Positions 1 through 5,061 of a stretch of DNA of 5,498 nucleotides are shown here, piece by piece. The stretch lies in assembly GCA_025056515.1 (NCBI GenBank), contig JANWWB010000064.1:1-5498 (forward strand). The letters are read 5' to 3'. The DNA is from Anaerolineales bacterium. GTDB taxonomy: Bacteria > Chloroflexota > Anaerolineae > Anaerolineales > Villigracilaceae. How positions within the stretch are numbered: position 1 is the first letter of the stretch; every line of letters starts with the position of its first letter. The notes under the pieces are model-generated. The model saw only the letters and a list, made by a program, of their open reading frames with translations, made no database searches and had not been told where the DNA came from. A program made the position numbers and the translations under genes.

Positions 1-912
1 GTCGTTTCGCCCTCCTGGACAGTCAAGACAACCCCCGCCTTCCAGTTTGCACCTACCCCAGGCTTTGACTCGATGCTCCAAGATCTGACCGTTCAAATCC
101 ATGCAATTCGTTCTCTCGACATGCGCGTGGCAGTCTTTCCAACTGCCCGCCTACCGGCCCTGCCCCTCGATTGGTGGCGCTCTACAAAGCGAGATGAGGG
201 ATGGTGGAATGCCTGGTTCGAACGGTACAAAGCCTTTGTCCTTTCACATGCCGAGTTAGCTCAACAAACAGGAGCTTCAGCGCTGATTTTAGGCGGTGAG
301 TGGGTGCTCCCAGCTCTGCCAAACGGGAAAATTGCCGGAGATTCCTCCGGTGTCCCTGCCGATGCGGAGGCACGCTGGGAAGACATCCTCGAGACAGCTC
401 GCGCGCATTTCACCGGTTATCTCCTTTGGGCTCTTCCTTATCCTGACGGTCTAGCAAGCGCACCGGACTCTCTCCTTTCCAACGTAGATGGACTGTATTT
501 GCTCTGGTATGCCCCTCTCAGCCATTCGAATACCGCCACGCCGGACGAGATGGCCATAGCCGCTGGACTCCTGCTTGACTCCGAGGTCTTGCCTCTTCAG
601 GAACGTTTGGGTAAACCGGTAATCCTAGCTATTGCTTATCCTTCCGTGGATGGCGCTGCACAAGCCTGGATGCCTTTGCCTCTCCTTTTGCAACCTGGCA
701 ACGGCCAGGGACAGGTAGACTTACAAGAGCAAGCGGATATCTACCAAGCATTGTTGATGGCCATCAACCAACGTCCCTGGGTTGGTGGTTTCGTCAGCCG
801 AGGGTTCTATCCGCCTGTGATCGTCCATGATACCTCGGCCACAGTGTACGGAAAGCCGGCGGCTGGTGTCTTATGGTATTGGTATCCGCGCCTGCTCGGC
901 TTGACGCCATAG
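1..912 (+). CDS. GH113-like TIM-barrel protein, 3' part of gene (N-terminus off window)
   Basis: The frame is open from base 1 to a TAG at 910-912, giving 303 visible residues. The first internal ATG (73) is probably not the true start, because 24 codons of protein-like sequence precede it. What is seen (numbering from base 1): DWW (57-59), GWWNAWF (67-73), an LGGEW block (97-101) matching the strand-end position of the acid/base Glu in GH113 mannanase-like barrels, DGLYLLWYAPLS (163-174), KPVILAIAYPSVDGAA (205-220), and a C-terminal GKPA...WYWYP (284-296). These blocks follow the order found in GH113-like proteins. The block that usually ends a strand with the second catalytic Glu (about 210) has Ala here, so enzyme activity is doubtful. 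A secretion signal or lipobox cannot be judged because the N-terminus is missing. No clear terminator follows the stop. The fold is fairly sure; the family and any carbohydrate role are inferred. Confidence 0.65.
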   Translation, partial: VVSPSWTVKTTPAFQFAPTPGFDSMLQDLTVQIHAIRSLDMRVAVFPTARLPALPLDWWRSTKRDEGWWNAWFERYKAFVLSHAELAQQTGASALILGGEWVLPALPNGKIAGDSSGVPADAEARWEDILETARAHFTGYLLWALPYPDGLASAPDSLLSNVDGLYLLWYAPLSHSNTATPDEMAIAAGLLLDSEVLPLQERLGKPVILAIAYPSVDGAAQAWMPLPLLLQPGNGQGQVDLQEQADIYQALLMAINQRPWVGGFVSRGFYPPVIVHDTSATVYGKPAAGVLWYWYPRLLGLTP

Positions 913-1032
913 AGCAGCCTAAAACGGACTGTTTGCCCAACAGCCACACGTATTCCGGCGCCCCTTTGACTAGAATTCTGACGTCTCTCTTGCTTTTGAT
1001 AGCATTTAGGGTCCGCAAAGTGGGCGCTTCAA

Positions 1033-1061
1033 TTGACGGTCGGACAATGGCGTGATAGAAT
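1033..1061 (+). promoter_or_regulatory. Housekeeping promoter of the tRNA-Lys gene
   Basis: TTGACG (1033-1038) and TAGAAT (1056-1061) each match the sigma70/SigA consensus at 5 of 6 positions and are separated by exactly 17 bp. The predicted transcription start near 1068 lies about 6 nt before the mature tRNA 5' end, a short leader for RNase P to remove. Confidence 0.8.
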
Positions 1062-1073
1062 CTTCATTCGCAT

Positions 1074-1145
1074 GGGCGTGTAGCTCAACGGCAGAGCAGT
1101 GGCCTTTTAAGCCATTGGCTGAGAGTTCGAGTCTCTCCACGCTCA
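1074..1145 (+). tRNA. tRNA-Lys, anticodon TTT
   Basis: A full cloverleaf can be drawn by eye. The acceptor stem is GGGCGTG (1074-1080) with CACGCTC (1138-1144), with one G-U pair, and the discriminator is A1145. The D stem is GCTC/GAGC (1083-1086, 1094-1097) around a 7-nt loop containing GG. The anticodon stem is GTGGC/GCCAT (1099-1103, 1111-1115) with loop CTTTTAA, placing the anticodon TTT at 1106-1108 (reads AAA/AAG). The variable loop is TGGCT, and the T stem GAGAG/CTCTC encloses TTCGAGT. The gene does not encode the 3' CCA (CTC follows), so CCA must be added enzymatically. It stands alone, with its own promoter and terminator. Confidence 0.96.
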
Positions 1146-1147
1146 CT

Positions 1148-1181
1148 CATCCCCTTGTTCCAAAGGGGATGTTTTCGTTTT
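1148..1181 (+). terminator. Intrinsic terminator of the tRNA-Lys gene
   Basis: CATCCCCTT (1148-1156) pairs perfectly with AAGGGGATG (1163-1171) across a 6-nt loop, giving 9 bp with a GC-rich core. The T-rich tail TTTTCGTTTT (1172-1181) follows directly. It begins 3 nt after the tRNA 3' end, so the transcript is a single-tRNA unit. Confidence 0.9.
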
Positions 1182-1353
1182 CTTAGGGATTATCCTCGCT
1201 CAAGAAAAACAAAGACTAACGCTCCCTCCCCACCAGCCATTCTAGACATGAACGCTTGTTCTTATGGAGATCGCCATCTGATTGCAAAACACAATGCCAG
1301 TCGGGTGAATCCGGTATCTGGGAACGTCCTCAAGAAGCCATCAAATGCATTAC

Positions 1354-1413
1354 GGGCCAGGTACCGAAAGTCCAAAAGTCTTTGCGTGATAATTTTGAAG
1401 CAAAGCCTGGCCT
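1354..1413. repeat. Nested inverted repeat, possible structured RNA
   Basis: GGCCAGG (1355-1361) is complementary to CCTGGCC (1406-1412), with a flanking G-U pair (1354/1413). Inside it, CTTTGC (1380-1385) is complementary to GCAAAG (1400-1405). On the 3' side the two arms abut with no gap. On the 5' side 18 nt are bulged out. The loop is 14 nt, and no T tract follows, so it is not a simple terminator. This is seen directly; a function is not known and chance pairing is possible. Confidence 0.35.
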
Positions 1414-1513
1414 GTAATACACCAGGATGGCCGATCCAAAGTTTGAGAAGGCAAAGAGCATATCTCTTCCGTCAAAGGCAACAACGCAGAACAATACCAG
1501 GTCTCAACACAAC

Positions 1514-1624
1514 TTACTTGGCAATCCGTTGCTTCTCTTGTCGCCTCGCTTGTTTCACAAACTGCTCATGTTCGATTTCATCACAAACGATATGATAAGC
1601 AGAGCTTCCCGGCTTGCCATGCGC
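1514..1624 (-). pseudogene. Short coding-like remnant with a charged helix
   Basis: Read on the minus strand, 36 codons lie between a TAG (1627-1625) and a TAA (1516-1514). They encode AYHIVCDEIEHEQFVKQARR followed by QEKQRIAK. The composition (acidic, then Gln/Lys/Arg-rich, no low-complexity run) looks like the amphipathic C-terminal helix of a real protein. There is no ATG, and the only in-frame GTG is in the middle, so it cannot be a complete gene as it stands. A neighbouring frame offers an ATG (MKPMIGAWQAGK), which would need a frameshift to join. I do not recognise the family. Chance is a real alternative. Confidence 0.22.
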
Positions 1625-1700
1625 CTATCATAGGCTTCATCCTTCCCCCAACTTAGACATCTCCACCTGCTCTGGAAGTACTGATGTGCCTATCCGGGAT

Positions 1701-1706
1701 TATAAT
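1701..1706 (+). promoter_or_regulatory. -10 box (TATAAT) of the esterase operon
   Basis: This is a perfect TATAAT hexamer 40 bp upstream of the ATG at 1747. No good -35 element is found at 16-18 bp spacing (GTACTG at 17), and there is no extended TG, so an activator may be needed or the match may be fortuitous. If it is used, transcription starts near 1713. That excludes the upstream in-frame ATG at 1684 and supports 1747 as the start. Confidence 0.5.
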
Positions 1707-1746
1707 TCACTCGCTTTTGACCCCAACCGATGAAGATCGATACCCG

Positions 1747-2541
1747 ATGACCAAAACTCCTATCTTCCCTATCCTCCTTTCCACTGCCGAACCCTTCTTC
1801 TTCCCCGGCCAGGGCGTGAACGCCCACATTGGCTGCCTTGTCCAGCACGGATTCACCGGCACACCCAAGGAAATGCGCTGGCTGGGTGAATATCTTAACG
1901 GGCGCGGTTACACCGTCTGCGGGATGCGTCTGACAGGTCACGCCACCCAGCCCGAAGACATGATTCGCTCCCGTTGGCGAGATTGGCTAGCCTCGGTTGA
2001 GGACGGCTATCACCTGCTGCGTTCGTCCTGCGAGCAGGTGTTTCTGCTCGGTCTTTCCATGGGTGGCGTTCTGTCTCTGACAGCGGCAAGCTACCTGCCG
2101 GTTGCTGGTGTGGTGGCCTTATCCACTCCTTACAAACTACCTGACGATCCGCGCCTGCCTTATTTGAAGATTCTTTCCAAGATTCGCCCCTACATGCCCA
2201 AGAGCAAACGTCCTGGTGAGGGTTGGTTTGGCGACGCCTGGAAACAGCATGTCGCCTATCCGGCCAATCCGGTGCGCTCGATCGCTGAACTCAACGAACT
2301 GCTGGGTGTGATGCGACGCGCCCTGCCGCAGATTCGCGTTCCTGTGCTGCTCATCTCCTCGCGCGATGACCATTATATCGTCGAGAACAGCATGGAGATG
2401 ATTTACGCCGACCTGACCACGCCTGACAAAGAGAAAATTTGGATTGAGGGTAGCGGGCACGTCATCACCGAGGAGCCGAAGAGAGAGTTCGTCTTCGAGA
2501 AAGCTGCCGAATTCATCGCCCGTGTTGCCGCTCGCCTATGA
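1747..2541 (+). CDS. Est30-type carboxylesterase, alpha/beta hydrolase (264 aa)
   Basis: This is probably a cytoplasmic serine hydrolase cleaving short- to medium-chain esters, of the Est30/monoacylglycerol-lipase-like group. Seen: the oxyanion-hole motif HGFTG (34-38), RLTGHATQPEDM with R-x-x-GH typical of the group (61-72), the nucleophile elbow GLSMGG with Ser104, the acid strand SSRDDHYI with Asp208 as the likely triad acid, and GSGHVIT with His238. The whole triad is present, and the length is near the family's 250 or so. Start: the ATG at 1747 is preferred over 1684 because the TATAAT box lies between them and the extra 21 residues look non-conserved. The Shine-Dalgarno is weak (GAAG 1732-1735). 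The last codons overlap the next gene by ATGA, so the transporter is probably translationally coupled. The true substrate is unknown. No signal peptide is seen. Confidence 0.88.
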   Translation: MTKTPIFPILLSTAEPFFFPGQGVNAHIGCLVQHGFTGTPKEMRWLGEYLNGRGYTVCGMRLTGHATQPEDMIRSRWRDWLASVEDGYHLLRSSCEQVFLLGLSMGGVLSLTAASYLPVAGVVALSTPYKLPDDPRLPYLKILSKIRPYMPKSKRPGEGWFGDAWKQHVAYPANPVRSIAELNELLGVMRRALPQIRVPVLLISSRDDHYIVENSMEMIYADLTTPDKEKIWIEGSGHVITEEPKREFVFEKAAEFIARVAARL

Positions 2542-3680
2542 CTCGCGATTATCTTTTCCTGTCAGCCTCACTCTTTCTTTGGGGAATCGGCGAGGGCATG
2601 TTCTTCTACTTCCAGCCGATTTACCTGGCACAACTCGGCGCTTCGCCGATGACAATTGGCTTCGTCCTCGGACTGGGTGGCCTGGTAATGACCTTGGCCC
2701 ACATCCCTGCCGGCTGGCTGGCCGACCGCTGGGGGCGGCGTCCGCTCTTATGGACTGCCTGGGTGATGGGTCTGATCTCTGCCTGGTTGATGGCGCTAGC
2801 AAAGGGACTTAGGGTCTTTGCCATCGGGGCGATCATGTATAACTTTACCGCTTTTGTGATTGCGCCGCTCAACAGTTATCTGACAGAAGCCCGCGGCAAA
2901 CTCTCAATTGGGCGCGCCATCACGCTCAGTTCATCGGCCTTTGCCTCTGGTTCGGTGTTGGGACCGTTCAGCGCAGGTTTGCTTGCAGAAACATTCAGTT
3001 TACGAGCGATCTATTTCGCCGCCGCCGGGCTGTTCGTTCTTTCCACCCTATTGGTCTTCTTCCTCCGTCCCCAGCCGCGTGAAGTGCACGATGGTCAAGA
3101 GTCGTTCCGCGACCTACTGGATAACACTCGCTACTTGAACTTCCTCAGGCTGTCCTTTCTGGCCTTCTTTGCCCTCTATCTACCTCAATCGCTGACGCCC
3201 AACTTCCTGCAAAATCAGCGCGGCCTTTCGTTGGCACAAATCGGTCAACTCGGCTCGCTGGGCAGCCTGGGCAATGCCGTCTTCAACCTGGTGATGGGGC
3301 AACTGAGTCCCCGCCTAGGCTTTTTGTTGTCTCAAGGGGGCGTTCTGCTCTTTACCTTGCTTATTTGGAAGGGCAGCAGCTTGCCTTGGTACGGAGCGGC
3401 CTACCTCATGCTCGGTGGATATCGCGCTGCTCGCGCCCTTGCTTCGGCCCAGGCACGTTCCCTGGTCAAAGCACATCAGATGGGATTGGCCTACGGTATC
3501 GTCGAGACGCTCAACTCCCTGCCGCTCTTTTTGGCACCGCCAGTCGCCGGTCGGCTTTATGAACTGCGCCCCGACCTCATCTATCCCCTCTCACTGGCGA
3601 TGATTGCTTTGGCACTGCTTCTCTCTCTGCTCCTCCTGCCCGTTCCACGCTCCGACTCCATCCATCTCTCACAGGATTAA
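2538..3680 (+). CDS. Major facilitator superfamily transporter (380 aa)
   Basis: This is an inner-membrane secondary transporter, probably proton-driven. The protein has about 12 hydrophobic segments: roughly 5-27, 40-58, 70-88, 94-113, 126-150, 157-176, 203-220, 235-256, 260-279, 283-300, 316-335 and 347-368. The loop after the second segment holds a textbook MFS motif A, GWLADRWGRRPLL (59-71). The charged stretch at 177-200 is the usual central cytoplasmic loop between the two halves. The length is normal to slightly short, and the tail after 369 is hydrophilic. The start codon overlaps the esterase stop (ATGA at 2538-2541), and the next gene begins 2 nt after its stop, so the three genes form one transcript. 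The direction of transport and the substrate cannot be read; an exporter of the esterase's substrate or product is an inference from position only. Confidence 0.9.
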   Translation: MTRDYLFLSASLFLWGIGEGMFFYFQPIYLAQLGASPMTIGFVLGLGGLVMTLAHIPAGWLADRWGRRPLLWTAWVMGLISAWLMALAKGLRVFAIGAIMYNFTAFVIAPLNSYLTEARGKLSIGRAITLSSSAFASGSVLGPFSAGLLAETFSLRAIYFAAAGLFVLSTLLVFFLRPQPREVHDGQESFRDLLDNTRYLNFLRLSFLAFFALYLPQSLTPNFLQNQRGLSLAQIGQLGSLGSLGNAVFNLVMGQLSPRLGFLLSQGGVLLFTLLIWKGSSLPWYGAAYLMLGGYRAARALASAQARSLVKAHQMGLAYGIVETLNSLPLFLAPPVAGRLYELRPDLIYPLSLAMIALALLLSLLLLPVPRSDSIHLSQD

Positions 3681-3682
3681 CT

Positions 3683-4312
3683 ATGCTTGAAATTATCCGC
3701 TTGACCCTCGGACCCATCCAGACTAACTGTTATCTGATTGCCGATTGCGAGACCGGCGCAGCGGCGGTGATCGACCCGGCCTGGGACGGCGAGACGATTC
3801 GTATGGAGGCCGAACGCCGCGGCTGGCGCATCGAGCAAATTTGGGTCACGCATGCCCACTTCGATCACATCGGCGGCGTCCTGGACCTTGTGCGCACCCT
3901 CGACCCTGCGCCGGTTATCGCCCTGCACCCGGCCGAACGTCCGCTCTGGCAAGCGGGCGGCGGCGCAGCACTCTTTGGATTTCCTCTTCCCCTGTTGCCG
4001 AATCCCACCCTCGAGCTGGCGCATGGACAATTCCTGCAACTAGGCCGCCTCCGTTTCGAAGTTCGTCACGCTCCCGGACACACGCCCGGCCTGTGCATCT
4101 TTTACTGCGCCGAGGCGGGTGTTTGTTTCTGCGGCGATCTCATCTTCCAGGGCAGTGTGGGCCGCACCGACCTGCCCGGCGGCAGTCCGGCAGCGCTCGT
4201 CGAGAGCATCCGCAAGCAGGTGTTTACGCTGCCCGACGAAACTCGTCTCCTCTCCGGCCACGGCGACGAGACCACCGTCGGCGAAGAAAAGATGTTCAAT
4301 CCGTTTGTGTGA
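3683..4312 (+). CDS. Glyoxalase II-like metallo-beta-lactamase-fold hydrolase (209 aa)
   Basis: This is a metal-dependent hydrolase of the YcbL/glyoxalase II-like group, which hydrolyses thioesters or related bonds. Seen: N-terminal PIQTNCYLI (11-19), the metal motif THAHFDH (56-62; His57, His59, Asp61, His62), PGHTPG with His133, CGD with bridging Asp152, GSVGRTDLPGG (157-167) typical of the subgroup, and SGHGDETTVGEE with His193 followed by NPF at the C-terminus. All metal ligands are present. At about 209 residues it is complete and lacks the C-terminal helical substrate-binding domain of classical glyoxalase II, so lactoylglutathione is not the assured substrate. An AGGA (3673-3676) precedes the ATG by 6 nt. 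It is the third gene of the esterase/transporter operon. Repeats begin 1 nt after its stop, and no terminator is seen. Confidence 0.92.
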   Translation: MLEIIRLTLGPIQTNCYLIADCETGAAAVIDPAWDGETIRMEAERRGWRIEQIWVTHAHFDHIGGVLDLVRTLDPAPVIALHPAERPLWQAGGGAALFGFPLPLLPNPTLELAHGQFLQLGRLRFEVRHAPGHTPGLCIFYCAEAGVCFCGDLIFQGSVGRTDLPGGSPAALVESIRKQVFTLPDETRLLSGHGDETTVGEEKMFNPFV

Positions 4313-4313
4313 A

Positions 4314-4451
4314 AACACGAAGGACAAGAAGGATGCACAAAGAGGTGTGTTTTGGAACACGAAGGACAGGAAGGGCGCACAAAGGGCACAAAGAGGTTGG
4401 GGTAGTTTGGAACACGAAGGACAGAAGGGAGACACAAAGGACGCAAAGAGG
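4314..4451 (+). repeat. Left repeat array, three imperfect AACACGAAGGACA units
   Basis: Three related units start at 4314, 4356 and 4411 (spacing 42 and 55). Each begins AACACGAAGGACA and runs through an A/G-rich CACAAAG segment to AAAGAGG. Copies 2 and 3 are both preceded by GTTTTGG or AGTTTGG. The units are imperfect and purine-rich, built from short words such as CACAAAGG and ACGAAGGA, with G7 and A10 runs just after (4450-4456, 4465-4474). The array starts 1 nt after the hydrolase stop codon. Spacing and divergence do not fit CRISPR. The same words occur in reverse complement at 4929-5041. Confidence 0.85.
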
Positions 4452-4488
4452 GGGGGAAATCCCTAAAAAAAAAACAGACCCTTTGTGT
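4432..4488. repeat. 9-bp inverted repeat upstream of the GxxExxY gene
   Basis: ACACAAAGG (4432-4440) is perfectly complementary to CCTTTGTGT (4480-4488). The 39-nt interval contains the G7 and A10 runs. The 3' arm ends 5 nt before the Shine-Dalgarno AAGGAG (4494-4499), so folding in mRNA would place a hairpin just ahead of the start region. Any regulatory effect is inferred. Confidence 0.5.
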
Positions 4489-4493
4489 TGCAT

Positions 4494-4499
4494 AAGGAG
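4494..4499 (+). promoter_or_regulatory. Ribosome binding site deciding the GxxExxY start
   Basis: AAGGAG lies 6 nt before the ATG at 4506, which is ideal spacing. It makes 4506 the start rather than the in-frame GTG at 4485, which lies before this site and inside the inverted repeat. Confidence 0.75.
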
Positions 4500-4505
4500 A
4501 TAGCG

Positions 4506-4928
4506 ATGGATTTAAAAACCCAAAGGACATTTGCGCCGATACCAGCAGAAGTTGAACGGGTGGGTAAACTTGTTTTGGACGCCGCCTACCGTGTTCACAT
4601 CGCTCTTGGCCCTGGGTTACTCGAGTCCGTCTATAAAACCTGCCACGCCTATGAACTCCGCGAAAGTGGCCTCCGGGTCGAAACCGAAGTGCCGGTAACA
4701 GTGGTTTATAAGGGCCTGAGGATGGAAAACGGTTCGCGCTTAGATTTACTGGTTTAGATTTACTGGTCGAGAAATGCGTCATTGTGGAAATCAAGGCGGT
4801 TGAAACGATGAACCCGGTGTACGAAGCGCAATTGCTGACCTATCTGCGCCTCACCGGCGTCCGTCTTGGCTATCTCAAACTTCACCGTTCCCCATCTAAA
4901 GAACGGCATTAAGCGCATGATTGTTTAG
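4506..4928 (+). pseudogene. GxxExxY-family protein (PD-(D/E)XK-like), broken by two frame lesions
   Basis: The 5' part encodes 83 residues ending at TAG 4755-4757. It includes LDAAYRVHIALGPGLLESVY, with the name-giving GLLESVY (37-43), and the acidic strand RLDLLV (Asp80). An exact 14-bp tandem duplication (4740-4767) throws the frame off. The homologous continuation lies in another frame: [20 protein letters not shown], then [18 protein letters not shown], with the ExK pair of the nuclease-like core (VEIKAVE). A second shift near 4877 then moves back to the first frame for [16 protein letters not shown], stop TAG 4926-4928, matching the family's usual ending. Repairing both would give about 136 residues, close to the family's 125-135. 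The family resembles PD-(D/E)XK nucleases, but its function is not established. Opposing repeat arrays flank it directly. Assembly error is an alternative for either lesion. Confidence 0.88.
4740..4767 (+). repeat. Exact 14-bp tandem duplication inside the GxxExxY gene
   Basis: TTAGATTTACTGGT occurs twice back to back (4740-4753, 4754-4767). Removing one copy restores [16 protein letters not shown], which is what the family should read there. The duplication is therefore the lesion that creates the TAG at 4755-4757. Confidence 0.95.
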
Positions 4929-5041
4929 CTTTGTGCTCTCTTCCTTCGCATGCTTCGTGCCCTTCGAGTCCCTTTGAGTCCTTTGTGCTTCCTCCTTTTC
5001 CCTCTTCGTGTCCTTTGAGTCCTCTTTGAGTCCTTTGTGTT
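4929..5041 (-). repeat. Right repeat array, reverse orientation to the left array
   Basis: This is a pyrimidine-rich run of words CTTTGTG, CCTTCG, CTTCGTG, TTTGAGTCC. Read on the minus strand these become CACAAAG, CGAAGG, CACGAAG and GGACTCAAA, the vocabulary of the left array. The 16-mer CTTTGAGTCCTTTGTG occurs exactly twice (4972-4987 and 5024-5039). The outer end GTCCTTTGTGTT (5030-5041) is the reverse complement of AACACAAAGGAC, matching 11 of 12 bases of the left outer end AACACGAAGGAC (4314-4325). It starts directly after the restored stop codon of the GxxExxY gene. Confidence 0.8.
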
Positions 5042-5061
5042 AAAAAAACCAGGAGAACCCT

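Larger units (their letters stand above)
1182..1700. other. Long intergenic stretch without a convincing gene
   Basis: About 520 bases lie between the tRNA terminator and the next promoter. Frames of moderate length are open on the plus strand, but one starts inside the terminator, none has a ribosome binding site, and none encodes a protein I recognise. The base composition looks more AT-rich than the flanking operon. Two items stand out and are listed separately: a nested inverted repeat at 1354-1413 and a short minus-strand coding-like remnant at 1514-1624. The region could be decayed coding DNA or hold an unrecognised RNA. Confidence 0.6.
4314..5041 (+). mobile_element. Candidate repeat-bounded GxxExxY cassette (about 728 bp)
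   Basis: The unit is bounded by an imperfect 12-bp terminal inverted repeat (11/12 match: 4314-4325 and 5030-5041). Internally it consists of array, GxxExxY gene, inverted array. It fills the whole space between the hydrolase stop codon and the ribosome-binding region of the next gene. No transposase is encoded and no clear target-site duplication is visible, so autonomous mobility is unlikely. It may be a non-autonomous cassette, or a gene around which simple repeats have expanded. The mobile nature is inferred. Confidence 0.35.

Noticed and set aside
929..943. CTGTT/AACAG hairpin after the first gene as a terminator
   Set aside because: The stem has only 5 bp, is weak, and no T tract follows.
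1155..1595. 146-residue open frame on the plus strand after the tRNA
   Set aside because: Its ATG lies inside the terminator hairpin, it has no ribosome binding site, and the protein has an Arg/Cys/Ser-rich random look with no recognisable motif.
1623..1635. Palindrome GCCTAT-C-ATAGGC as an operator
   Set aside because: It is over 65 bp upstream of the -10 box, has 1-nt spacing and short arms, and has no second copy as a dyad. Chance is sufficient.
1684..1746. Longer esterase start at 1684
   Set aside because: The TATAAT box lies downstream of this ATG, and the extra residues do not match the family's usual N-terminus.
4314..4451. Possible CRISPR array
   Set aside because: The units differ from one another, their spacing is uneven (42 and 55), spacer-like segments are themselves built of repeat words, and no cas gene is present.
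4485..4505. GTG start for the GxxExxY gene
   Set aside because: It lies inside the inverted-repeat arm, and the ideally spaced AAGGAG serves the ATG at 4506.
4102..4794. 230-residue minus-strand open frame across the hydrolase end and repeats
   Set aside because: It is a shadow of the hydrolase gene and the low-complexity arrays. The protein is repetitive (LCVPSV, PSCPSC types) and unrelated to known families.
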